Shown here: positions 1 to 4,867 of the stretch, piece by piece | Position numbering within the stretch: the first letter of the stretch is position 1 | Layout: each line of letters begins with the position of its first letter | Assembly: GCA_028820035.1 (NCBI GenBank) | Contig: JAPPKI010000488.1 | Coordinates: forward strand, 1-5,640 | Length of the DNA: 5,640 bases | DNA from: a bacterium | Lineage (GTDB): Bacteria; Actinomycetota; Acidimicrobiia; Acidimicrobiales; Bin134 | Direction: 5' to 3' | Position numbers and translations under genes: made by a program | The notes under the pieces: generated by a model | The model's database searches: none | Told to the model about the DNA's origin: nothing | Seen by the model: the letters and a program-made list of their open reading frames with translations, nothing else

Positions 1-210
1 TCGCTCCTGTAACTACTCCTGAGCGGCAATCAGGGCAAGGGGTTACGGGAGAAACGCCACAAGATTCCTTGCGCTCTCCTGGGTGAGGGGGGGCATACTT
101 GTATTGGCCGGTGACCTAGCCGAAAGGCCCTCATCGGAAGTACGCCCCGGATCGGCTGTGGATCGCAGTCCCGGAGCCTCTGCGTGTATGGAGCATACGG
201 AGGTTAGGAT
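1..210. other. Left-edge region with no recognisable gene
   Basis: I see no supported gene here. One plus-strand frame is open from the window edge to a TGA at 84-86 (about 27 codons) and could be the tail of a gene lying mostly outside the window, but the peptide is not recognisable. A minus-strand reading through this stretch overlaps the well-supported gene at 211-510 antisense and has no family signature. The only clear structure is the palindrome at 186-198, just before the first gene. No tRNA or rRNA is visible. Confidence 0.5.
186..198 (+). promoter_or_regulatory. Palindrome abutting the ribosome binding site (candidate operator)
   Basis: GTATG-GAG-CATAC is a perfect 5-bp inverted repeat with a 3-nt centre. 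It ends at base 198, directly before the GGAGG ribosome binding site (199-203) of the DUF2442 gene. A dimeric repressor bound here, or a small hairpin in the mRNA, could limit expression of the two-gene unit. Autoregulation would fit a toxin-antitoxin-like pair, but that is inference. Such a short palindrome can also arise by chance. Confidence 0.35.
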
Positions 211-510
211 TTGAACGTGATTGGTGTACGAGTCGTTGAAGTCGAGGCAAGAGATTGCTGCCGCCTCTGGCTGCGATTCGCCGATGGGGTAGAGGGTGAA
301 GTGGACCTTTCCCGATGGGCTTCCAGAGGTGAGTTTGTCGCTTGGTCTGATCCCGATTTCTTCAAGAACGTCAGCATTCGCGACTACGGCGCGGTGGCTT
401 GGGGCGATGGTGACAGCCTCGAGCTCTGTCAGCACGGTCTCTACACTGACCTCACTGGTAGATCTTTAGAAGAGATCCACCCGAAGCCCTGGCAACCGCT
501 TCACCGCTAG
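211..510 (+). CDS. DUF2442 family protein
   Basis: A 99-residue protein of the DUF2442 type, whose biochemical role I do not know. The family pattern is visible: an N-terminal strand, then a strand ending in F-x-D-G followed by EVDLSRW (residues 23-37), DPDFFKNVSI around 48-57, and a C-terminal AWGDGDSLEL followed by LY near residues 63-78. The start is TTG at 211, chosen because GGAGG at 199-203 lies 7 nt upstream and no better ATG or GTG fits. Only 12 nt separate its TAG from the DUF4160 start, so the two are almost certainly cotranscribed. DUF2442 and DUF4160 genes often sit side by side in bacteria and are sometimes proposed as toxin-antitoxin-like. Which member would be the toxin is not evident. 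The base composition is less GC-biased than in the mraZ region, which fits acquired DNA. Confidence 0.88.
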   Translation: MNVIGVRVVEVEARDCCRLWLRFADGVEGEVDLSRWASRGEFVAWSDPDFFKNVSIRDYGAVAWGDGDSLELCQHGLYTDLTGRSLEEIHPKPWQPLHR

Positions 511-522
511 CCCCGCCCAGTA

Positions 523-783
523 GTGCCGGAACTCAGCCGTTTCTACGGAATCGTCATTCGCATGTTTGCCAACGACCACAATCCTCCCCACTTCCACGCC
601 CACTATGGCGAACACCACGCCATGGTCGACATTGCAACTCGATCTATCATCGAGGGATCGCTTCCAAGGCGGTGTCGGGGCATGATTGCAGAGTGGAGCG
701 AGTTGCATGAAGAGGAACTCGTTGCCGCATGGAAGGTGTTGCGGAGTGGCTCACGCCCAGAGAAAATCGCTCCACTCGACTGA
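523..783 (+). CDS. DUF4160 family protein
   Basis: An 86-residue protein with clear DUF4160 signatures: MPELSRFYGIVIRMFAND at the N terminus, the His-rich HNPPHFHAHYGE motif at residues 19-30, an EGSLPRR turn near 44-50, the helix EWSELHEEEL near 56-65, and a C-terminal EKIAPLD. The length is normal for the family. The start is GTG at 523, fixed by the family N terminus. No Shine-Dalgarno is visible, and the gene lies 12 nt behind the DUF2442 stop, so translational coupling is likely. The function is not established. The conserved His cluster could bind metal or RNA, but this is inference. The gene order here is DUF2442 first, DUF4160 second. Confidence 0.92.
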   Translation: MPELSRFYGIVIRMFANDHNPPHFHAHYGEHHAMVDIATRSIIEGSLPRRCRGMIAEWSELHEEELVAAWKVLRSGSRPEKIAPLD

Positions 784-821
784 ATTCTCGTCCGCCACTG
801 CCTCCCACCCCTTTGGCAAGA

Positions 822-847
822 AGCTCCTGACCCAGCGCCAGGAGGCT
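822..847. terminator. Hairpin between convergent genes, possible bidirectional terminator
   Basis: CTCCTG (824-829) pairs with CAGGAG (839-844) around a 9-nt loop. Two more pairs (822-823 with 846-847) form if G845 bulges out. It lies in the 92-bp gap between the convergent DUF4160 gene and the minus-strand nuclease gene. On the minus strand the stem is followed by a modestly U-rich CTTCTTG. On the plus strand there is no U-tract. A terminator role comes from position and fold only. Confidence 0.4.
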
Positions 848-875
848 GAGAGTGGGCTGAGACTGAATCTTCAAG

Positions 876-2327
876 TCACCCCGCGAGCTGATCTCCGAGT
901 TGTTGAAGCCGTTGCTGAATGACTCTCGGTGCTGAGGCTAAGGCATATCCCTTGTCAGCGGTGCCTTGGATGGCACCCACTAGAGGGCTGGCCAAGGTGT
1001 CGAGTACTTGTTGGATCTCCCGCGCTGAACTGGGCTTATCGAGCATCACCATCAGTTGCGGGGCAGTGAGCGATCCGAATGCGCCGGTACTCTCAGTCAA
1101 CTTCGCACAGAGCTCCGCTGCGAGGTCCCGAAGCCGAATCAAGTCTTGGGCAGCAATCTCTATCGTGGCCATGTTGACAGCACCGCCTGTGTCGAAGAGT
1201 GCTCGGTAGCATTCAAGACCCAGTGGCGCATCAGCGTGCTGGATGCACAAATCAGCCAGTTGCTCAGTAGAGAGCACCGCCACTGTCCTTTTCACCGCCC
1301 GGTCCATCAGGCGTTTGCCAGACGGGTTCGGTCCCACGAGCATCGAATGGTCAGCGTCGTGTTGCTTGCGGTGGTCTGCAAGGGTGTCCCAGTCCACCTG
1401 GTGGTCGCCCAATGAGCCAGAGCCGACTGTTTTGGCGTCGATGGTCGCTGAAAAGGAGCCGTCCCTGCCCAGCGGTGCCTTGACGAGAACGTCGGTTTTG
1501 CCGCTGCCGCCGAGTTTTTCAGCGTCGAACCCAAGAAACTGAAAGGCGTCCCGAACAGCGATCTCTAGGCGGTCCGGGTATTTGCTGTCGATGGATGCTT
1601 CTCGAATCTCCTTGGCGAGCACCTCCGCGTGGGACGGTTCGCGATCTGTTGGGGAGTTGTCTGGTTCAGAGGGAGCGGTCGATAGCGTGGTCTTGGGGGT
1701 GGAAGTGCTTTCCGGTGCAGGTTCACGGGGGAGGCGGTGGGTGAGGGGGTTTGGTTGCGAGTCAGGCGAATGGACAATCAGCTTGGCCAACAGGTCATGT
1801 CCCGCGTCTGCGAGGGCCAATCGATTCTTCTCGACGGGCTGAATCAGCTTGGCGGACTCCAACCAGCCTCTTCGCCTGTTGACCTCGCCGGAGCTGTCCC
1901 AGTTCAAGTCGTATTGCTTGGCAGTCTGACGCAACTCTTCGATTGATCTGGGTCCTTCGCTCAACACTGCGAGCATTTCGCCGAAGAATTGAAGTCTGCT
2001 GTGCAGCAGCCCGATCAAGATTCCGTCGTGGCAACCCATATACCAGCGGCTCGCGTATTCGCTGAGACGGACCCGGTCAGTGTCTGGCTCGAACTCAAGA
2101 ACCCCTGCCTTCTTCAAAAAGGATACCTTGGGATTGCCAGCAGAGATCTCAAAATGTATCGCTATCCAGGTGGCCAAATCTGAGGGTAAAGGGCGTTCGC
2201 TGACGACATGGAAACAGATGTCACGGAGCGAGCGGACATAGCCTGAATACCCACCAGGGAACGACTCAACCCCTTTGGAGCGCTGGTCCCAGGGGAGAGG
2301 GGATGGGATGTCGGCTGGGTTGCTCAT
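876..2327 (-). CDS. FokI-type nuclease domain protein with winged-helix N terminus
   Basis: A 483-residue protein. Residues 252-360 match the FokI cleavage domain closely. An amphipathic helix with E255 leads into KLGGSGKTD (271-279), then a strand with IDAK (296-299), and AVLSTEQL (350-357), which resembles AVLSVEEL in FokI. D279, D297 and K299 correspond to FokI D450, D467 and K469, with spacing 18+2 against 17+2, so the active site looks intact. Residues 35-95 and 100-183 look like two winged-helix units (note RRRGWLESAKLI, 151-162) and may read DNA. Residues 186-235 are a Pro/Ser/Thr-rich linker. A C-terminal segment of about 95 residues (389-483) follows the nuclease and may hold another winged helix, unlike FokI, where the nuclease is last. 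The start is ATG at 2327, with a weak AAGG (2338-2341) or a TAAGGT -10-like box (2337-2342) before it. No methyltransferase is visible. It is probably a type IIS-like or defence nuclease with unknown target. Confidence 0.85.
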   Translation of the reverse strand: MSNPADIPSPLPWDQRSKGVESFPGGYSGYVRSLRDICFHVVSERPLPSDLATWIAIHFEISAGNPKVSFLKKAGVLEFEPDTDRVRLSEYASRWYMGCHDGILIGLLHSRLQFFGEMLAVLSEGPRSIEELRQTAKQYDLNWDSSGEVNRRRGWLESAKLIQPVEKNRLALADAGHDLLAKLIVHSPDSQPNPLTHRLPREPAPESTSTPKTTLSTAPSEPDNSPTDREPSHAEVLAKEIREASIDSKYPDRLEIAVRDAFQFLGFDAEKLGGSGKTDVLVKAPLGRDGSFSATIDAKTVGSGSLGDHQVDWDTLADHRKQHDADHSMLVGPNPSGKRLMDRAVKRTVAVLSTEQLADLCIQHADAPLGLECYRALFDTGGAVNMATIEIAAQDLIRLRDLAAELCAKLTESTGAFGSLTAPQLMVMLDKPSSAREIQQVLDTLASPLVGAIQGTADKGYALASAPRVIQQRLQQLGDQLAG

Positions 2328-2361
2328 GCGGGGGCAACCTTACTGAATCAGCCGGTTACGG

Positions 2362-2937
2362 TCAGTCTTGCTTGGTTTTGCCTTTGGCCTTTTGGGCTTT
2401 CTTCCAGGCGCGGACTTCGGCGAGGGTTTCGGGGCTGTCGATGTCGGCGACGGTGCGGGGGGTGGGGTCGGCGAAGGGGCCGGCGGCGGCTTCCCAGCCT
2501 TCGGGGGTGACGCCGAAGCGCTTGGCCAGTACGGCGAGGAAGATCTTGGCTTTCTCGTCGCCGTAACCGGGCAGGGCCTTGAGCCGGTCGAGGAGGTCTT
2601 TGCCGGTAGCGGCCTCGGTCCAGACTCGGGCGGCGTCGCCGTCGTAGTGGTCCACGATGTGGCGAGCTAGGTCTTGGGCCCGGCGGGCCATCGATCCGGG
2701 GAACCGATGCAATGCGGGCTTCTCTCTGAAAACAGCCTCGGCCTTCTCGGGATCCAGCACGGCGAGTCGCTCAGCGGAGAAATCGTCAGGGATCCGCTCC
2801 TTCAACCGCAGGGGCGACTTGAACGCCCATTCCATGGGGACCTGCTGGTCGAGCATCATGGCCAGCAGAAGCGCGAACGGATCGTCGATGAGGAGTTGGT
2901 CGGCGTCGTGATCACCGGTGACGGCAAGAGTTCCCAT
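2362..2937 (-). CDS. HhH-GPD family base-excision-repair-like protein
   Basis: A 191-residue member of the uncharacterised actinobacterial HhH-GPD group, related to DNA glycosylases. MLDQQVPMEWAF (residues 28-39) and the helix-hairpin-helix LKALPGYGDEKAKI (119-132) are diagnostic. The start is ATG at 2937, because family members begin just before the LxxTGD segment (here LAVTGD, residues 4-9). A longer reading from 3003 would translate the direct-repeat DNA. There is no Shine-Dalgarno. Instead TACGAT (2944-2949, minus strand) lies 6 nt before the ATG, which suggests a leaderless mRNA. Compared with endonuclease III, the Lys in GVGRKTA is replaced by Glu in GYGDEKAK, and no Fe-S cysteines or canonical VDTHV Asp are seen, so glycosylase or lyase activity is uncertain. 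The C terminus is Lys-rich. The nuclease gene begins 34 nt downstream on the same strand, so cotranscription is possible. Confidence 0.88.
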   Translation of the reverse strand: MGTLAVTGDHDADQLLIDDPFALLLAMMLDQQVPMEWAFKSPLRLKERIPDDFSAERLAVLDPEKAEAVFREKPALHRFPGSMARRAQDLARHIVDHYDGDAARVWTEAATGKDLLDRLKALPGYGDEKAKIFLAVLAKRFGVTPEGWEAAAGPFADPTPRTVADIDSPETLAEVRAWKKAQKAKGKTKQD

Positions 2938-2943
2938 CTGTCC

Positions 2944-2949
2944 ATCGTA
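2944..2949 (-). promoter_or_regulatory. -10 element of the HhH-GPD gene (leaderless start)
   Basis: On the minus strand this reads TACGAT, a TANNNT box, followed by GGACAG and then the ATG at 2937. A 6-nt gap puts the transcription start at or beside the start codon. It overlaps the end of repeat copy 1. The other repeat copy has TACCAT at the same place. No convincing -35 hexamer was found. Confidence 0.5.
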
Positions 2950-2977
2950 CCGACCAAACACCCGAGGGCCTAGCCTG
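2947..2977. repeat. 31-bp direct repeat, copy 1
   Basis: Bases 2947-2977 are identical to 3012-3042. The match extends five bases further left (2942-2946) with one mismatch, C2946 against G3011. The unit begins GTACCGACCAAACACC and ends GGGCCTAGCCTG. This copy lies directly before the minus-strand HhH-GPD start and supplies most of its TACGAT box. The copies are 65 bp apart, which is not a multiple of 3, so shared coding does not explain them. Confidence 0.95.
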
Positions 2978-3011
2978 TCGGCCAAGCTCACTCCCGCGGC
3001 CACAGCCCATG

Positions 3012-3042
3012 GTACCGACCAAACACCCGAGGGCCTAGCCTG
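3012..3042. repeat. 31-bp direct repeat, copy 2
   Basis: This is an exact copy of 2947-2977 in the same orientation after a 34-bp spacer of unrelated sequence. It lies directly before the plus-strand gene at 3048 and contains its candidate TAGCCT box (3036-3041). Together the copies fill the divergent intergenic region. Each unit carries a TANNNT box pointing outward at both ends. Confidence 0.95.
3036..3041 (+). promoter_or_regulatory. -10 element of the small gene at 3048 (leaderless start)
   Basis: TAGCCT fits TANNNT and is followed by GGAGAT and then GTG at 3048. This 6-nt gap is the same as on the HhH-GPD side. It lies inside repeat copy 2. The GGAG just before the GTG is too close to serve as a good ribosome binding site, which favours a leaderless start. 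No clear -35 is seen. Confidence 0.45.
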
Positions 3043-3047
3043 GAGAT

Positions 3048-3257
3048 GTGGCTCGATTGCTGGGAAAAATACTGGTGCGCCCAGACATCTGGCCCATCGC
3101 GATCCGACTCGGATGGCGACTGGGCATGCGACCTGATCGGGACTATCTGAAGTTCAGGATGGTCACCATGTATGGCGATGCCAATGCCCAACCCCGCAGC
3201 CACGACCTCATTACCTATCTGCAATGGTGCAAAGCCTGGGGGCGGACCACTAGGTGA
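3048..3257 (+). CDS. Small actinobacterial protein of unknown function
   Basis: A 69-residue basic protein beginning MARLLGKILVRPDIWPIAIR. I have seen similar short actinobacterial proteins with the pattern RP-x-x-W near the start, a central PDRDYLKFRMVTMYGD (residues 29-44) and a C-terminal DLITYLQWCKAW (53-64). The present match is from memory only. It has no membrane segment or known domain, and the Trp/Tyr/Arg-rich ends suggest a compact helical protein. The GTG at 3048 is chosen because it lies 6 nt after the TAGCCT box. An overlapping ATG at 3046 is in another frame. It is divergent from the HhH-GPD gene and shares the duplicated promoter region with it. A strong hairpin begins 3 nt after its stop. 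The function is unknown. Confidence 0.7.
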   Translation: MARLLGKILVRPDIWPIAIRLGWRLGMRPDRDYLKFRMVTMYGDANAQPRSHDLITYLQWCKAWGRTTR

Positions 3258-3259
3258 AA

Positions 3260-3295
3260 CCGTGTTGAACGGCCACTTGCCGGCATTCAACGCGG
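3260..3295 (+). terminator. Strong hairpin after the small gene, probable terminator
   Basis: The outer stem pairs 3260-3269 with 3286-3295 (10 bp, one G-U). The inner stem pairs CGGC (3270-3273) with GCCG (3279-3282) around a 5-nt CACTT loop. Three bases (3283-3285) bulge on the 3' side. It starts 3 nt after the TGA of the small gene. There is no U-tract, as is common for actinobacterial terminators. It could instead be a leader structure for the HNH gene. Confidence 0.5.
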
Positions 3296-3340
3296 AGACG
3301 TGTTCTGGGTAATCCGCGCAAAGCAACCCGACGGGTTCAC

Positions 3341-3346
3341 TATGGT
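3341..3346 (+). promoter_or_regulatory. -10 element of the HNH gene (leaderless start)
   Basis: TATGGT fits TANNNT and is followed 7 nt later by the ATG at 3354. No Shine-Dalgarno precedes that ATG. The spacing matches the other candidate leaderless starts in the window. A -35 hexamer is not apparent. Confidence 0.45.
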
Positions 3347-3353
3347 TTTCACC

Positions 3354-3872
3354 ATGAGCCGGGCGCTGGTGCTCAACGCATCCTTCGAGCCGCTGAGTGT
3401 GGTGTCTCCCCGACGCGCCCTCGTGCTGGTGATGGCTGAGAAGGCCGAGGTGGTGCTGGAGTCGGGCGAGCGAATCCGCTCAGAGCGGCTCGACCTGCCA
3501 GTGCCGTCGGTGGTCCGGCTGCGCTATTACGTCAAAGTGCCGTTCTTCCGCACCGGCGGGCTCAGCCGCCGGGGAGTGTTTGCCCGAGACGGCTACCGCT
3601 GCCAGTACTGCGGTCGCCACGCCGACTCCATCGACCACGTGCGCCCCCGCAGCCGGGGCGGCACCCACTCCTGGGAGAACGTGGTGGCCGCCTGCCGCCG
3701 GTGCAACATGGCCAAGCGAGATCGGCTGCTCTCGGAGACGCAGATGCGGCTGATGCGCCCTCCGGCCGAGCCGCCTCGCTCTGCCTGGGTGGCTTCCGCC
3801 GTGGGCCATGTGCCGTCCGACTGGCTGCCCTACCTAGACCCAGCAGCCGAGTCCGTCGCCCAGACTGCTTGA
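3354..3872 (+). CDS. HNH endonuclease family protein
   Basis: A 172-residue protein of the common actinobacterial HNH family. The N terminus MSRALVLNASFEPLSVV is characteristic and fixes the ATG at 3354 over in-frame upstream starts at 3300 and 3342. The HNH core is complete: zinc-type CQYCG (C83, C86), the IDHV segment with D94 and H95, RGGTHSWENVV with N109, and CRRCN with C114, C117 and N118, then K121. These predict a metal-dependent beta-beta-alpha nuclease. The cellular substrate of this widespread chromosomal family is not known to me, and its presence beside housekeeping genes argues against a mobile origin. Transcription probably starts at the ATG (TATGGT at 3341-3346). The lipoate-ligase-like gene follows 32 nt after its stop and is probably cotranscribed. 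The C-terminal 40 residues are Pro/Ala-rich and less informative. Confidence 0.92.
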   Translation: MSRALVLNASFEPLSVVSPRRALVLVMAEKAEVVLESGERIRSERLDLPVPSVVRLRYYVKVPFFRTGGLSRRGVFARDGYRCQYCGRHADSIDHVRPRSRGGTHSWENVVAACRRCNMAKRDRLLSETQMRLMRPPAEPPRSAWVASAVGHVPSDWLPYLDPAAESVAQTA

Positions 3873-3904
3873 GCCTGTCGCGGGATGACCGACGACACGG
3901 ATCG

Positions 3905-4585
3905 GTGAACACCAAGACTGAGCCTCTGTCGACCCCAGGCGGGTGGAAGGCCTATCGGCTGAGCGGAACGGTGGGGGAGTTGCATGCCCTGAGTCCCGAT
4001 CCTGGCGCTAATCGGGAAGTGTGGCTGATGTCCCCCCTCGACACCGCGCTGGTGCTGGGGTCGGCCCAACCCGAGGAGGCCGCCTCGAGCCCGATCACCG
4101 ACAGCCCTGCGGTGGTGCGGCGCCTCAGCGGAGGGGGCGCAGTGCTGGTGGCCCCGGACCACTCGGTGTGGATCGACGTGGTAATCGGCCGGAGCGACCC
4201 GCTCTGGGACGACGACGTGAACCGGGCCCCCCTGTGGCTGGGCGAAGCGTGGGTGGCGGCCCTGGCCTTGCTGGGCATCAAGCACGGGGAGGTATTCAAC
4301 CGCTATGAACCCGGCTTGTGGGGACGGTTGGCCTGCTTCGCCAGCCGGGGGCCGGGTGAGGTGATGGTGGACGGGGCCAAAGCGGTGGGCATCACCCAGC
4401 GCCGCACCCGGACCACCGCACGATTCCAAACCCTCTTGTATCGCCACTGGTCCCCCGAAGAGTTGTTTGCTCGCCTGGCGGAGTCATCTGAGGAGCTTCG
4501 AATCGCCCTCTCGTCGGCCGCGTGGCCGGTAGACGCCCAGCCCGACGACATTCACACCGCGTTATTAGCCTCGCTGCCTCGTTAG
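3905..4585 (+). CDS. Lipoate-protein ligase / octanoyltransferase-like protein
   Basis: A 226-residue protein of the biotin/lipoate A/B ligase (LplA/LipM/LipL) fold. Diagnostic parts are VRRLSGGGAVLV (residues 71-82), matching the RRxSGGGxV substrate loop, and GAKAVGITQRR (157-167), matching the K-x-x-G-x-A-Q-R-R motif. K159 is in the position of the lysine that contacts the acyl group or lipoyl-AMP. A related enzyme would transfer octanoyl or lipoyl groups to lipoyl domains of 2-oxoacid dehydrogenases or GcvH in the cytoplasm. The exact reaction cannot be read from the sequence, and the typical HDxGN after the Gly-rich loop is replaced by APDHSVW. The start is uncertain: GTG at 3905 lacks a Shine-Dalgarno, and TTG at 3869, overlapping the HNH stop, is an in-frame alternative. 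A 7-codon ATG frame (3885-3908) ends in a TGA overlapping the GTG and might couple translation. Confidence 0.85.
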   Translation: MNTKTEPLSTPGGWKAYRLSGTVGELHALSPDPGANREVWLMSPLDTALVLGSAQPEEAASSPITDSPAVVRRLSGGGAVLVAPDHSVWIDVVIGRSDPLWDDDVNRAPLWLGEAWVAALALLGIKHGEVFNRYEPGLWGRLACFASRGPGEVMVDGAKAVGITQRRTRTTARFQTLLYRHWSPEELFARLAESSEELRIALSSAAWPVDAQPDDIHTALLASLPR

Positions 4586-4597
4586 GCGGCCCAAGAG
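4581..4597. repeat. Degenerate third copy of the 37-bp repeat
   Basis: Reads GTTAGGCGGCCCAAGAG, matching 15 of 17 bases of the repeat core at 4611-4627 and 4683-4699. It includes the TAG stop of the lipoate-ligase-like gene. The offset of 30 bp to the next copy differs from the 72-bp period, so this is not a regular array. Confidence 0.6.
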
Positions 4598-4607
4598 ACC
4601 TCTCTGC

Positions 4608-4644
4608 CCAGTTATCCGGCCCAAGAGGGATCGGTCATCGCGCC
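4608..4644. repeat. 37-bp direct repeat, copy A
   Basis: Identical to 4680-4716 over 37 bp. The core is GTTATCCGGCCCAAGAGGGA followed by TCGGTCATCGCGCC. It lies in the gap between the lipoate-ligase-like gene and mraZ. TCATCG at its 3' end (4635-4640) can pair with CGATGA at 4673-4678 in the following spacer. Its role is unknown. Confidence 0.95.
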
Positions 4645-4679
4645 GGACGACCTGCCGACAGACGGGACCGCCCGATGAG

Positions 4680-4716
4680 CCAGTTATCCGGCCCAAGAGG
4701 GATCGGTCATCGCGCC
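4680..4716. repeat. 37-bp direct repeat, copy B
   Basis: Exact copy of 4608-4644 after a 35-bp unique spacer. Its 3' part (from 4707) forms the left arm of the GC-rich hairpin at 4707-4756. Recent tandem duplication is the simplest explanation for two perfect copies beside a degenerate third. Confidence 0.95.
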
Positions 4717-4756
4717 CGTGCTCATTCACGTTCGCGGCTCCACGCGGGCGCGGTGG
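4707..4756 (+). terminator. GC-rich hairpin upstream of mraZ, possible terminator
   Basis: Bases 4707-4720 pair with 4743-4756 over 14 positions (three G-U), with a solid GC core at 4711-4718 against 4745-4752 and a 22-nt loop. It lies after the lipoate-ligase-like gene and ahead of the mraZ promoter, where a terminator is expected. No U-tract follows, so the role is uncertain. Confidence 0.4.
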
Positions 4757-4786
4757 AACCCCGGCCCTCTAATTCACTGCATAGAG

Positions 4787-4816
4787 TTGCGCTGGTGGGG
4801 TAATAGGGGATAGTAT
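4787..4816 (+). promoter_or_regulatory. Candidate mraZ promoter
   Basis: TAGTAT at 4811-4816 is a good TANNNT -10. TTGCGC at 4787-4792 is a partial -35 with an 18-bp spacer. Transcription would start near 4823-4826, giving a leader of about 45 nt with the GGAGGG ribosome binding site at 4858-4863. The -10 lies between MraZ boxes 2 and 3 and overlaps the first base of box 3, so MraZ binding would block it. Confidence 0.55.
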
Positions 4817-4840
4817 GGGACGAAGTGGGAGAGAAGGGGA
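4796..4840 (+). promoter_or_regulatory. MraZ operator: five GGG boxes with 10-bp period
   Basis: The pentamers TGGGG (4796), GGGGA (4806), TGGGA (4816), TGGGA (4826) and GGGGA (4836) are separated by exactly 5 nt each. E. coli MraZ binds TGGGN repeats with 5-nt spacers upstream of its own gene, so this is the expected autoregulatory operator. Three boxes fit TGGGN exactly and two start with G. Confidence 0.85.
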
Positions 4841-4867
4841 ATTACCCGGGACCCGTTGGAGGGAATC

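Noticed and set aside
43..435. Minus-strand 130-codon frame at the left edge
   Set aside because: It overlaps the DUF2442 gene antisense and shows no recognisable domain or ribosome binding site.
2938..3003. N-terminal extension of the HhH-GPD protein to ATG at 3003
   Set aside because: It would translate the direct-repeat DNA. The family N terminus and the TACGAT box both favour the ATG at 2937.
2947..3042. Possible mini-CRISPR: 31-bp repeats with a 34-bp spacer
   Set aside because: Only two copies exist, no cas gene is present, and the copies coincide with divergent gene starts. The second repeat pair (37 bp with a 35-bp spacer, 4608-4716) has an unrelated sequence and an out-of-period third copy.
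3830..4447. Long minus-strand open frame opposite the lipoate-ligase-like gene
   Set aside because: The plus strand carries clear ligase-family motifs, and the antisense peptide is a low-complexity shadow.
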